NCBI RefSeq assembly: GCF_022568835.1
Contig: NZ_JAKZHV010000004.1
Coordinates: forward strand, 248,001 to 312,000
Length of the DNA: 64,000 nt
Source: Arsenicicoccus piscis
GTDB lineage: Bacteria; Actinomycetota; Actinomycetes; Actinomycetales; Dermatophilaceae
Direction of reading: 5' to 3'
Below the pieces are notes generated by a model that was not told where the DNA came from, did no database searches, and saw only the letters and a program-made list of their open reading frames with translations. A program made the translations under genes and the position numbers. The stretch's first letter is position 1. Each line of letters begins with the position of its first letter. This document shows positions 16,218-26,434 of the stretch, one piece after another.

Positions 16218-17567
16218 ATGGCGAAGAGCCCCCTGGGGGTCCTCGGTGGCATCGGTGTCGGTGCGGCGGCGCTCGGCGTCGGCGCTCTCGCCGGGGTGGC
16301 CGCTCGCGCTATAGCGCTTGCTCCCGAGACCGGGGAGGACTACGCCTGGACTGCGAGCTCGGAGCAGATCGTCGTCGCCGACGACGGGGTCGTCCTGCAC
16401 GTCGAGATCGACGAGCCGGCCGCCGACCAGTCCGCGTCGCCCCTCGGGCCGACGGCGGAGCAGGCCGACTGGGCCGGGCCGGTCCCGACGATCGTGCTCT
16501 CGCACGGCTACACCCTGTCGATGAAGGCGTGGATCTTCGTGCGCCGGGCGCTGACCGCGGCCGGTTATCGGGTGGTCACCCACGATCACCGCGGGCACGG
16601 ATTGTCCGGCGTGGGCATGCGCGACTCCTACCGCATCGAGCAGCTCGCCAGGGACCTGCGGCTGATCATCGACACCGTCGTGCCCGAGGGGCCGATCGTG
16701 CTCGTCGGCCACTCGATGGGCGGCATGTCCCTGATGAGCCTGGCCCGCCAGTTCCCCCAGCTCGTGCGCGACCGGGTGGTCGCGGTCGCGTTCGTCGCCA
16801 CGAGCGTCGGCGGCGAGGGTGAGCTGCGCGTAGAACTCGGGGACGCCTTCGGGCGCTCCGTCCAGCGGCTCGGACCGTTCGCCCTGGCACCGCTGACGGG
16901 GCGTCAGACCCTGGTCGAGACCGCCCGCAAGGTCGCTCGCGACGCCGAGGACTTCTTCACCTACCACTACTCGTTCGCCTCGCCGGTGCCGCTCAGCCTG
17001 GTCCGCTACGCCGCGGGCATCATCATGGGCACCCCGATCGAGGTCATCCACGGCTTCCTCAAGTCGCTGTCGTCGCACGACGAGCACGCCGGGCTCGCCC
17101 AGTTCGACGGCATCGAGACGCTGGTCATCAACGGCACCGGCGACCTGATGACCCCGCCGAAGCACAGCCTCGAGCTGGTCCGCTCGCTGCCGGGCGCCGA
17201 GCACGTCGTGGTCGAGGACGCCGGCCACCTGATCATGCTCGAGTACCCAGAGCTGGTCTCCAGCCAGCTGCTCGCCATGCTGGCCCGGGCGGCCCGCCAC
17301 GGTCGCGAGCAGACGGCGTCCCCGCACGGTGTGCGCACCGAGCACGCGCGGGCCGACCGCCGCAAGTCCACCGCCGCCATCGCCGTCGAGCGGCTGCCTC
17401 GTGCCGGTCAGCCGCTGCGTCGGCACTCGTCGGCGGGTGCCCCCAAACGGCCGTCCGACGCCACCCCGAGCCAGCGGGCCGTGCGCCGCGGCAAGGGTGG
17501 GCCCCCCACCAGCCAGGGCAGCCGACGTGGGCGCAGCGGTCGGACCGGCACCGATGGCACGTCATGA
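16218..17567 (+). CDS. alpha/beta hydrolase with N-terminal membrane segment and basic tail
   Basis: A 449-residue protein. A hydrophobic N-terminus (about 8-34) is a likely membrane anchor or signal. The hydrolase core has SHGYTL (oxyanion region), HDHRGHGLS, the nucleophile elbow GHSMGG (Ser166), acid NGTGDLMTPP, and His in EDAGHLIMLEYP, a complete catalytic triad. The last ~80 residues are Arg/Ser/Gly-rich and disordered. The substrate is unknown. The gene sits where actinobacteria often have a lipase-like hydrolase ahead of tsaE, and overlaps tsaE by ATGA. ATG 16218 has GAAAGGA upstream. Confidence 0.88.
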   Translation: MAKSPLGVLGGIGVGAAALGVGALAGVAARAIALAPETGEDYAWTASSEQIVVADDGVVLHVEIDEPAADQSASPLGPTAEQADWAGPVPTIVLSHGYTLSMKAWIFVRRALTAAGYRVVTHDHRGHGLSGVGMRDSYRIEQLARDLRLIIDTVVPEGPIVLVGHSMGGMSLMSLARQFPQLVRDRVVAVAFVATSVGGEGELRVELGDAFGRSVQRLGPFALAPLTGRQTLVETARKVARDAEDFFTYHYSFASPVPLSLVRYAAGIIMGTPIEVIHGFLKSLSSHDEHAGLAQFDGIETLVINGTGDLMTPPKHSLELVRSLPGAEHVVVEDAGHLIMLEYPELVSSQLLAMLARAARHGREQTASPHGVRTEHARADRRKSTAAIAVERLPRAGQPLRRHSSAGAPKRPSDATPSQRAVRRGKGGPPTSQGSRRGRSGRTGTDGTS

Positions 17568-18049
17568 CCGGGCCGACCCTTTCTCCGCGGCCGCTCGAGA
17601 CGGTCGACGACACCCAGGCCTTCGGCGCGCGGCTGGGGCAGCTGCTGCGGGCCGGTGACGTCGTCGTGCTGACCGGTGAGCTCGGCGCGGGCAAGACCAC
17701 GTTGACCCAGGGGCTCGCCTCGGGCCTCGGCGTGCGCGGCCCGATCACCTCGCCGACCTTCGTCATCGCTCGGGTGCACCCGTCGCTGGTCGGTGGCCCG
17801 CCGCTCGTGCACGTCGACGCGTACCGCCTCGGTGGCGCGCTCGACTTCGACGACCTGGACCTGGACGCCTCGGTCGAGGAGTCCGTGACGGTCGTCGAGT
17901 GGGGCCACGGGGTCGCCGAGCTGCTGTCTCAGGACCACCTCGAAGTGGAGCTCTCCGGCGACGACGCCCGCACCGTCCGGCTCATCCCCGTCGGCCCCCG
18001 CTGGGCCGACCCTGACGCGGCGAGCGAGCTCGCTGCGCTGCTCACCTAA
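17564..18049 (+). CDS. tsaE: tRNA t6A biosynthesis ATPase TsaE
   Basis: ATPase of the TsaB-TsaD-TsaE complex that makes N6-threonylcarbamoyladenosine at position 37 of ANN-decoding tRNAs. The 161-residue protein has Walker A GELGAGKTT, SPTFVIARVH, LVHVDAYRL and VVEWGHGVAELL, matching the family. The start ATG overlaps the hydrolase stop. tsaB begins 10 bp downstream, with its own TAAGGT box at the very end of this gene. Confidence 0.94.
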   Translation: MTGPTLSPRPLETVDDTQAFGARLGQLLRAGDVVVLTGELGAGKTTLTQGLASGLGVRGPITSPTFVIARVHPSLVGGPPLVHVDAYRLGGALDFDDLDLDASVEESVTVVEWGHGVAELLSQDHLEVELSGDDARTVRLIPVGPRWADPDAASELAALLT

Positions 18050-18059
18050 GGTAGACGCC

Positions 18060-18818
18060 GTGCTGCTCGCCATCGACACCTCCACCAGCGCGATCACCGT
18101 CGCCCTTCTCGACCAGGGCCAGGTGCTCGCCGAGTCCTCCGTCGTCGACGCCAGGGCGCACGGCGAGCTGGTCGCGCCCGGCATCGCGGCCGTCCTCGAT
18201 CAGGCCGGGGTCACGGCGCAGGACGTCACCGCCGTGGTCGCCGGCCGCGGTCCGGGGCCGTTCACCGGGCTGCGCGTCGGGCTCGTCACCGCCCGGGTGT
18301 TCGCGCTGGCCCGGTCGTTGCCGCTCCATGGCCTGTGCAGCCTGGACGCCCTGGCCTTTGCCGCGGTGGTCGACGGGCGGGTCGGTGGGGGCGCTGGCGC
18401 TGGTGCTGACGGCGCTGGCGCTGGTGCTGACGGCGCCGATGCTGCCGCGGAGCCGGTGGAGTTCCTGGTCGCGACCGACGCCCGGCGCAAGGAGGTCTAC
18501 GTCGCGAGCTACCGGGCGACGGGTGACGAGCGCGTCGTCGAGGCCCTCACCGCACCGGCCGTGTCCACGCCTGCGGATCTCGCCGAGGTGCGGGCCGGTC
18601 GCCCGGTCGTCGGGCGGGGCGCCGAGCTCTATCCCGACCTGCTCGGGCCGACGGTCGGGCCGCTCGACGTGAGCGCCGCCGCGCTCGGTCGGCTCGCCAC
18701 GCTGCGACTGGACGCCGGCGAGGACCTGAGCGACACCACCGCGCTCTATCTGCGCCGCCCCGACGCCCTGACCACCGCCGAGCGCCTCGCGAGGGCCGCC
18801 GACAAGGCTGCCCGATGA
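18060..18818 (+). CDS. tsaB: tRNA t6A biosynthesis protein TsaB
   Basis: ASKHA-fold partner that dimerises with TsaD. LLAIDTSTSAITVALLD at the start and VAGRGPGPFTGLRVGLVTAR are diagnostic. An in-frame 21-bp tandem duplication at about 18388-18434 encodes a Gly/Ala/Asp repeat (GAGADGAGAGADG) in a loop after residue 108, probably slippage-derived. GTG 18060 is 7 nt after TAAGGT (18047-18052), so a leaderless start within the operon is plausible. It overlaps rimI by ATGA. Length 252 aa. Confidence 0.93.
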   Translation: MLLAIDTSTSAITVALLDQGQVLAESSVVDARAHGELVAPGIAAVLDQAGVTAQDVTAVVAGRGPGPFTGLRVGLVTARVFALARSLPLHGLCSLDALAFAAVVDGRVGGGAGAGADGAGAGADGADAAAEPVEFLVATDARRKEVYVASYRATGDERVVEALTAPAVSTPADLAEVRAGRPVVGRGAELYPDLLGPTVGPLDVSAAALGRLATLRLDAGEDLSDTTALYLRRPDALTTAERLARAADKAAR

Positions 18819-19274
18819 ACCTTCGCGCCCTGCGCTGGACCGACATCGACCGGCTCGTCGAGCTCGAGCAGGCGGCGTTCGGCGCGCACGCGTGGACCGC
18901 TCCCACCTGGTGGGCCGAGCTGGCGGCTCGACCCCGTCGCGCCTACGTCGTGGTCGAGTCGGAGCCCGAGCGCGTCGTCGGCTACGCCGGGCTGGACCAC
19001 GGCGGCGGTGTCGCCGACGTCATGACGATCGCCGTCGACCCCGCCGCCCAGGGCAGCGGAGTCGGGCGGGTGCTGCTGGACGAGCTCGTGCACCGAGCGG
19101 GCTCCCAGGGCGCCGAAGCCCTCCTGCTGGAGGTCCGCGCCGACAACGATCGTGCGCGAGCGCTCTACGAACGCAACGGTTTTGAGGTGATCTCGGTGCG
19201 CCGCCGCTACTACCAGCCCGAGGGGGTCGACGCCGTCATCATGCGTCGGCACCTCGCAGAAGGAGAGGCCACCC

Positions 19275-19285
<11 letters not shown>
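18815..19285 (+). CDS. rimI: ribosomal-protein-alanine N-acetyltransferase RimI
   Basis: A 156-residue GNAT acetyltransferase that acetylates the N-terminal alanine of ribosomal protein S18 in E. coli; actinobacterial homologues may have wider targets. The acetyl-CoA loop is [18 protein letters not shown], followed by [31 protein letters not shown]. Its place between tsaB and tsaD is typical. It overlaps tsaB by 4 bp and tsaD by 11 bp. Confidence 0.93.
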
Positions 19286-20327
<1,042 letters not shown>

Positions 20328-20477
20328 GCGGTCGTTGCGGCCGCGGCCGATCGTCGCGGGTCGCAGTGCTTCAGGGCGTCGAAGGATGGGCGCCGGGCGT
20401 AGCGTCGCGGTCGGCGCTGAGTGACCGGTGTGCCGATCCAGCCCACCCAACGATCCAGCCCACCTGGTCCAGCCGGC

Positions 20478-21829
20478 TCAGCGCTTGCAGGGGGTGAGAC
20501 CGAGCGTGGTCTTCAGCGTGACGATCCGCGTGGCCGAGGCGGTGACCTTGGCAGCGAAGGCCGGGTCGGCAGCCGCCTTGGCGACGAGCGCGGACGCCAT
20601 GGGTCGCGCGAGGCCGACCTGACCGACGACGAGCAGGTCGCCACCGGACGCTACGAAACGGGTGGCTCGCTGCCCCGCCGGAGTCCCTTGCAGCGCAACG
20701 GCGGCCACGTCGTCGGTGGTGACCACGCCGTCGTAGCCGAGACCTTGGCGCAGCGCACCTTGAATCACCTTGGGAGAGAACACTGCCTGGTTGTCCGGGT
20801 CGATCTTGGGATAACGGGCCGAGGACACCATGACGAGCTGGGCGCCCGCGTCGATCCCGGCCTTGAAGGCCGCGAGATCGGCGGCCGACCCGGTCGTGAC
20901 CGAGTCCGTGATGCCCTCGGTCGTGAGGTCGGTGTTGCCGGTGATCCGGCCGAGGCCAGGGAAGTGCTTGACCGTGGCGGCGACGCCGGCGGACCGGAGC
21001 CCGCGCGTGGCGGCCGCGACGAACGGTGCTGCCTGCGCGGGCGTGCTGGCGTACTCCCGACCCCAGTAGCCGATCGGCTTGTTGGCCTTCCCGAGCGAGG
21101 CGGGGACGGCGTCCGCGACCGGCGCGAGGTCTACGTTGACGCCGGTGGCCTTCAGCTCGGCGCCGACGGTGCGGAAGGTCTGGGTCACCGCGGCCGGCGA
21201 GCCGTTGGCCTGGACCCGGGCGGACGGGATCCGGGTGAAACCCTCGCCCTTGAGCTGCTGGACCGCGCCGCCCTCCTGGTCGGCGGCCACCAGCAGGCCC
21301 ACCTCACCGGTGCTCGGACCTGCCGCGGCCGCCAGGCGCTTGGCGGTCGCCGACACCTGGGCGCGCCCGGTCCATCCGCCCAGGAAGAACACGTTGCCGA
21401 CGTGCTGGTTGCGGATCGCCGCGTCGAGCGCGCCGCCCGAACCACCCGCTGGCTCGGCCACCATGAGCAGCTGGCCCGCGCGCTCGGCGCGGGACTCATC
21501 GCCTCGACCACCTTCTGCTCGCACGAGCCCGCCGCCGTGCCCGCGGGCGAGGTGGCCGCTGGCGAGGTGCTGGCTGGTGGGGTGCCGGCGGCGGACGATG
21601 TGGTGGACGTCCCCGTGGTGGGCGAGGCCTCGGTAGGCGTCGGCGCGGCCGGGCTGGTCGAAGGCCCGCCGGCGGTGCCCGACGGCTCGCTCGGCTGGAC
21701 GCTGCAGCCGGTGGCCACCAGGGCTACGGCAGCCAACGCCGTGCCCACCCCGATGGCTCGGCCCGCGAGCGCCCGCGGGGTGCGATCACGCGGGGTTCGA
21801 GCACGAGGCGGGAGAGCTGGGGCGGCCAC
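20478..21829 (-). pseudogene. glycoside hydrolase family 3 (NagZ-like) lipoprotein, one frameshift
   Basis: A secreted lipoprotein: GTG 21829 opens a signal with lipobox VATGC (Cys42), a Ser/Thr/Pro/Ala-rich linker, then a family 3 beta-N-acetylhexosaminidase domain with VAADQEGG, VNVDLAPVAD, the signature VKHFPGLGRITGNTD, and GVVTTDDVAA (nucleophile region). NagZ-type enzymes remove GlcNAc from muropeptides. The frame changes at about 21487: the N-terminal frame reads CEQKVVEAMSPAPS, while the continuing homology (AERAGQLLMVAEPAGG) is in another frame. One missing C in GGC-CGCGGG restores it. Likely leaderless (TACCGT box at 21836-21841, 6 nt before GTG). Confidence 0.8.
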
Positions 21830-22121
21830 AGTGCGACGGTAGCCCAGCCGCCCGCGCCCGTGCCTCTGATTCGCCGCCGAACCCGCCGCCACGGCGCTCC
21901 CGACGTGCTCCCGATGCACTGGGTTGCTGCCGGGCGGAGCTGCTAGCCGCCCGGTCACACGGGCTACTGGGTCGTTGTGGGGGCAGGTCCGCGGGTGGCG
22001 TTCGGGCGGGGTGCGTGCCGTTCGGACGGATCCATAGCCTTGCACCGCCATTTCGAACGTTCAAAAGCTCGTGAATCAGTCCGAAGCGCACACTGCCGCC
22101 TCTCTCCGCCGAGCCGCCGGG

Positions 22122-22961
22122 TCAGAGCTCGGCCAGCAGACCGGACGCCTGGGCGCCGACGTGTCGCACCGCGGCGGCGCCGGCGGCGAGGGCCTGAGTG
22201 AGCGCCTCGTCCTGGGGGAGACCGCCGGCGAGGCCGGCCGCGAGCACGCCGCAGAACGCATCACCGGCGCCGGCGGCATCGACCACCTCGTCCGGGTCGA
22301 CCGGGTGCGCCGGGTGCTCGACGCCGTTCCAGGAGACGCCGTGCGCCCCGAACGTCACGAGCAGCGACGCGGGCAGGGCTCCGGTGTCGGCGAGCTGTCG
22401 GGCCTCGTGCTCGTTGACCACGAGCGGGTCGGCCTCGGCCATCACCTCGGCCGGCAGCTCGGCGAAGGGCGCCGCGTTGACGATCACCCGCACGTCCTTG
22501 GCCGCTACCATGCGCACCGCCATGGCCACCGAGCGGCGCGGCACCTCGAGCGACACCAGCAGTACGTCGCCGGCCTGAGCCTGGTCCAGGACGTCGAGGT
22601 GCTCGGGCCCGAGCAGCGCGTTGGCGCCGGGCACGAGCACACCGGCGCGCTCGCCGTCGGCGTCGACCGTCACGAGCGCCATCCCGGTGGCCTCCGGCAC
22701 CGTCGCCACCCCGCGCACGTCCACGCCCAGCCCCACCAGTCGCTCCCGGTAGACCTCCCCAGCGGCATCCGCGCCCACCGCACCCACCAGGGTCACCGGG
22801 GCCAGACCGGAGGTGGCAGCCGCCACGGCCTGGTTGCCGCCACGGCCGGCGGCGCGCCGCTCCAGGGCGTCGGCGAGCACCAGATCACCGGGGCGGGGGG
22901 TGCGCTCCACCCGGGTGACGGTCTCGACGGTGAGCGAGCCGAGGACGAACAGGCGGCCCAT
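22122..22961 (-). CDS. PfkB family carbohydrate kinase (ribokinase-like)
   Basis: A 279-residue ribokinase-fold sugar kinase. It has the N-terminal RRAAGRGGNQAVAAATSG (substrate Gly-Gly motif) and the C-terminal catalytic signature VVDAAGAGDAFCGVLAAGLAGG with the Asp base. NEHEARQL and LLVTFGAHGVSW also match. The GGNQA motif and overall pattern favour ribokinase, but the substrate is not certain. ATG 22961 has GAAGGAG upstream; the same frame stays open to 23522 without homology. A 77-bp gap separates it from the GNAT gene upstream on the same strand. The 292-bp stretch between this gene and the GH3 start has an AT-rich patch at about 22050-22080 and no other feature. Confidence 0.85.
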   Translation of the reverse strand: MGRLFVLGSLTVETVTRVERTPRPGDLVLADALERRAAGRGGNQAVAAATSGLAPVTLVGAVGADAAGEVYRERLVGLGVDVRGVATVPEATGMALVTVDADGERAGVLVPGANALLGPEHLDVLDQAQAGDVLLVSLEVPRRSVAMAVRMVAAKDVRVIVNAAPFAELPAEVMAEADPLVVNEHEARQLADTGALPASLLVTFGAHGVSWNGVEHPAHPVDPDEVVDAAGAGDAFCGVLAAGLAGGLPQDEALTQALAAGAAAVRHVGAQASGLLAEL

Positions 22962-23038
22962 CGGGGCTCCTTCGCGGGGATCTGGGGGTTGCGGGCTCTC
23001 GAGCTGCGGTGCCTTCCACCGAGCGCGAGGCGAGGGGT

Positions 23039-23611
23039 CTACAGCGTTCGACGCATGACGATACGCGGCATCTTCGACGCCACGGCATCGGTCGTCCCGA
23101 CCACCTCGAAGCCCACCTTCTCGAACATCGAGCGCGTCCCGACGAACGCCATGGTCGTGTCCATCCGCCCCGCCGGGTCGACGGGGTAGGCCTCGACCGC
23201 GGGTGCGCCGTGCTTCTTCGCGTGCGCCACCGCCCCCTCGATGAGCGGCGTCGTCACGCCCTGCTTGCGGTGCCCACCGCGCACGACGACGCAGATGATG
23301 CTCCAGACCGGCACCTCGTCGATCGGCGTGATGAGCTTCGAGGCGACCAGCCGGGGGATCTCCGACCTCGGCGAGACGTGGCACCAGCCGACGGGCACGC
23401 CGTCCTGGTAGACCACGACTCCCGGCGGCAGCTCGCGCGAGCACAGCGCGCGCATCGCCTGCTCGCGCGAGCCGTGGCCCAGCTCCTCGATGTCGGCGGC
23501 GCGCAGCCGGTGCGACAGGCACCAGCAGTGCGTGGCGCGGCGGTTCGGGTTGATCACGTCCGCCAGATCGTCGAACCGGTCCTCGGTCACGGCGTGCGTC
23601 GTCCAGGCCAT
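23039..23611 (-). CDS. GNAT family N-acetyltransferase
   Basis: A 190-residue GNAT-fold protein. The core is VWSIICVVVRGGHRKQGVTTPLIEGAVAHAKKHGA (acetyl-CoA loop of R/QxxGxG/A type, here RKQGVT), followed by the GTRSMFEKVGFEVV ending common in the family. The N-terminus has Trp/Cys-rich THCWCLSHR. The acceptor is unknown. It lies 19 bp after the methyltransferase gene on the same strand and may be cotranscribed with it and with the PfkB gene. Confidence 0.8.
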   Translation of the reverse strand: MAWTTHAVTEDRFDDLADVINPNRRATHCWCLSHRLRAADIEELGHGSREQAMRALCSRELPPGVVVYQDGVPVGWCHVSPRSEIPRLVASKLITPIDEVPVWSIICVVVRGGHRKQGVTTPLIEGAVAHAKKHGAPAVEAYPVDPAGRMDTTMAFVGTRSMFEKVGFEVVGTTDAVASKMPRIVMRRTL

Positions 23612-23630
23612 GACTCAGTCAAGCACAGCC

Positions 23631-24884
23631 TCAGTCGGACGCGCAGGCCTCCACCTCGAGGGCAATCTGCCGGCCGTGATGGCGCGTCAGCACCAGGATG
23701 CGTTCGACGCCGGTCTTGCCGATCAGCTTGCGCCGCAACGCTTCTGAGTCACCAGGAACGCCTCGCTTCTTGATGGTCAGTGCCCCCACGTCGCGTCGTC
23801 GGGCCCAGCGGCGCAGCGCCTTCGGACCCGCGTCCAGCACCTCCAGCACCCGGTAGCGCCGCGCCCACGGCACCGCACCCTCACCCGCCGTCAGCACGTA
23901 GCCGACCCCTGGCTCCACCTCGGTCCCGTCGACCGCGCGCTCCAGCGCGGCGACGAGCCCGGCGCGCACCACGGCCTTGTCCGCCTCGTGCAGGTAGACC
24001 CCCTCGCGCAGGTAGACCCCATCGCTCACCTCGGTGGGTGGAGCGGCCGCGCCCACCGCGGCATCTTCCTCCGCAACGGTCCACGCCTGGTCGCCGCGCA
24101 GCACCGTGGCGCAGCGGCCGGGCCGACGCACGGCCGCTCCCCACCAGACGACGCACTCGACGACCTCGCCGTCGACGGAGACCCACTGCGCCTCGGCACC
24201 CGGCGGCACGGCCTGGTGGGGGAACGACGGGGAGAGCTTGGCACCGGCTGCCGGCACCGCGGCGGCGACCTGCTGCACCACCTCCCACGTGGGCGACATG
24301 TCCTCGAGGCGGAAGACGCGCTTGGTGCGTCCGCGGATGTCCGCGATCCCCGGCGTGCGGCGCGCCGGGTCGAACCACGCTGCGGTGCGGGCGATCTCGT
24401 CGGCGGGCCGACCGTCGAGCGCCGTCTCGGCCAGCCCCACCGACACGTGGGCGCGTGGCACGCCGCTCAGGTTGGCCGCGGCGACGGCGGCGGTCACCGG
24501 GTCGCCGTCCACCGCCTCGACCGCCAGGCCGGCGTCCGCGAAAGCCAGTGCGTCCGAACCGATCCCGCAGCCGAGGTCCAGCACACGGTCTACACCGGAG
24601 TGGGTGAGGCGAGCGGCGTGCAACGCGGCGACCTGCGGCCGGGTGGCCTGCTCCAGCCCGTCCGCGGTCAGCAGCAGCCGACCCGCGAGAGCACCCAGCT
24701 TGCCTCGCGCCCGGTGCCGCAGCCGCGACTGGGTGAGCAGCGCGGCCGTCAGCTCGGGTGAGACCCCTTGCGCCCGTAGCGTGCTCGTCAGCCCCAGCAC
24801 CGCACCCTCGTCGTAGTCGGGGAGCGACGCGAGCAGCTCGCGCCCCTCGGGGGACGCGAGCTGCTCTACGGTCTGGGGGTCCAT
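23631..24884 (-). CDS. class I SAM-dependent methyltransferase with THUMP-like C-terminus
   Basis: A 417-residue protein. The SAM-binding motif I is VLDLGCGIGSDALAFADAG (about 99-117), followed by VEAVDGDPVTAAVAAANL and the AWFDPARRT motif seen in this family of predicted RNA methyltransferases. The C-terminus (about 345-417; RRWARRRDVGALTIKKRGVPGDSEALRRKL) resembles the THUMP-like domain. A nucleic-acid substrate is likely but unproven. ATG 24884. The 81-bp gap to the MHS transporter has a short tandem of CCGACCCATGTG. Confidence 0.83.
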   Translation of the reverse strand: MDPQTVEQLASPEGRELLASLPDYDEGAVLGLTSTLRAQGVSPELTAALLTQSRLRHRARGKLGALAGRLLLTADGLEQATRPQVAALHAARLTHSGVDRVLDLGCGIGSDALAFADAGLAVEAVDGDPVTAAVAAANLSGVPRAHVSVGLAETALDGRPADEIARTAAWFDPARRTPGIADIRGRTKRVFRLEDMSPTWEVVQQVAAAVPAAGAKLSPSFPHQAVPPGAEAQWVSVDGEVVECVVWWGAAVRRPGRCATVLRGDQAWTVAEEDAAVGAAAPPTEVSDGVYLREGVYLHEADKAVVRAGLVAALERAVDGTEVEPGVGYVLTAGEGAVPWARRYRVLEVLDAGPKALRRWARRRDVGALTIKKRGVPGDSEALRRKLIGKTGVERILVLTRHHGRQIALEVEACASD

Positions 24885-24965
24885 GGGCCCATTGTGCCCG
24901 GGGCGGTCCGACCCATGTGCCGACCCATGTGTCGACAGATATTCCGACCGGTGGGCCGATCGAGT

Positions 24966-26345
24966 TCAGCTGCGGTCGATGGCGGCGAGGTCCCGGTCGG
25001 AGGTCTCGTGGTAGGCGAGGACCGCGACGATGGTGATGACCGAGCAGGCGAGCACGTACCACGCGATCGGGTAGCCGGAGCCGCCCGACCGCTTGAGCAG
25101 CTCGACGGCGATGATCGGCGCCAGCCCGCCCGCGAAGATGGAGGCCAGTTGGTAGCCGATGGACACGCCGCTGTAGCGCACCTTGGTGCCGAACAGCTCG
25201 GAGAAGAACGCCGACTGCGGGCCGTACATCGCGCCGTGGAAGATCAGTCCGAGGATGACGGCGATCGTCGCCAGCGCGAAGTTCTTGGTGTTGAGCAGCG
25301 CGATGAACGCGAACGACCACACCCCGACGCCTGCGGCGCCGAGCAGGTAGACCGGCTTGCGACCGACCCGGTCCGACAGCCCACCCCATGCCGGGATCGT
25401 GAGGAAGTGGATGGCCGCCGCGATCAGGACCGCGTTGAGCGCGAACGTCTTCGGCAGCTTCAGCGAGGTGGTGACGTAGGTCGTGATGACGATGGTGAAG
25501 ATGTAGTAGGACACGTTCTCGGCCATCCGCGCGGCCATGGCGGTGATGACCTCGCGGGGGTAGTGGCGGATGACGTCGAGGATCGGCATGCGCTCCTTGG
25601 CCGCGGCGACGGGCTCGGCCGCGCCGGCGGCTGCCGCCCGCTCGGCCGCGTGCTGCTGGGCCGCCTTGAAGACCGGCGACTCCTCGACCTGCAGGCGCAC
25701 CCACAGGCCGATGATGACGAGGACGGCCGACAGCAGGAACGGGATGCGCCAGCCCCACGCGAGGAACGCCGCGTCGTCCTGGACGAGCGCCATGACGGCG
25801 AGCAGGCCGTTGGCGATGAGCTGCCCGAGCGGCGCGCCCGCCTGCGGCCAGGACGCCCAGAAGCCGCGGCTCCTGGCGTCACCGTGCTCGGAGACGATGA
25901 GCACCGCGCCACCCCACTCACCACCGAGGGCGAAACCCTGCACGCAGCGCAGGACGGTGAGCAGGATCGGCGCGAGCACCCCGACCCCGGCGTAGGAGGG
26001 GAGCAGGCCGATGGCGATGGTCGCGACGCCCATCATCAGCAGCGAGAACACGAGCAGCTGCTTGCGCCCCAGCTTGTCGCCGTAGTGGCCGAACACCAGG
26101 CCGCCGAGCGGGCGGAAGAAGAAGCCGACCCAGTAGGTGGCGAAGCTGAGCAGGGTCGCCTGCAGCGGGTCCGTGGCGTTGGGGAAGAAGACGTGCGGGA
26201 AGACGGCGGCCGCGGCCACGCCGTAGAGGAAGAAGTCGTACCACTCGACGGTGGTGCCCATCAGGGAGGCGCCGACGACCCGGACGATGTTGCCGGGCCT
26301 TCTCGAGTCGTTGGGTGGGGTGGTGCTGACCCGACTGGTGGACAT
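24966..26345 (-). CDS. MHS family MFS transporter (metabolite:H+ symporter)
   Basis: A 459-residue, 12-helix major facilitator of the metabolite:H+ symporter group. VEWYDFFLYGVAAAAVFPHVFFP near the N-terminus, RPLGGLVFGHYGDKLGRKQLLV (loop 2-3 signature), and GEWGGAVLIVSEH are typical. MHS proteins import organic acids. With bdhA 89 bp upstream on the same strand and a GAF regulator diverging beyond it, 3-hydroxybutyrate or a related acid is a reasonable but unproven substrate. ATG 26345 has AAGGAG upstream. Confidence 0.9.
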   Translation of the reverse strand: MSTSRVSTTPPNDSRRPGNIVRVVGASLMGTTVEWYDFFLYGVAAAAVFPHVFFPNATDPLQATLLSFATYWVGFFFRPLGGLVFGHYGDKLGRKQLLVFSLLMMGVATIAIGLLPSYAGVGVLAPILLTVLRCVQGFALGGEWGGAVLIVSEHGDARSRGFWASWPQAGAPLGQLIANGLLAVMALVQDDAAFLAWGWRIPFLLSAVLVIIGLWVRLQVEESPVFKAAQQHAAERAAAAGAAEPVAAAKERMPILDVIRHYPREVITAMAARMAENVSYYIFTIVITTYVTTSLKLPKTFALNAVLIAAAIHFLTIPAWGGLSDRVGRKPVYLLGAAGVGVWSFAFIALLNTKNFALATIAVILGLIFHGAMYGPQSAFFSELFGTKVRYSGVSIGYQLASIFAGGLAPIIAVELLKRSGGSGYPIAWYVLACSVITIVAVLAYHETSDRDLAAIDRS

Positions 26346-26434
26346 GGGATCTCCTTGGTGGTGAACCAGTTTCGAAGCGATGGCGGGTAGGGCGGTGGGC
26401 GGGGCGGCCCACGTGACCGGAGGTCGTGGAAGGG

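Noticed and set aside
22045-22075. LexA/SOS-like box around TCGAACGTTCAAA
   Set aside because: The actinobacterial SOS box needs a 4-bp spacer between TCGAAC and GTTCGA. Here the half sites abut, and neither adjacent gene is a damage-response gene.
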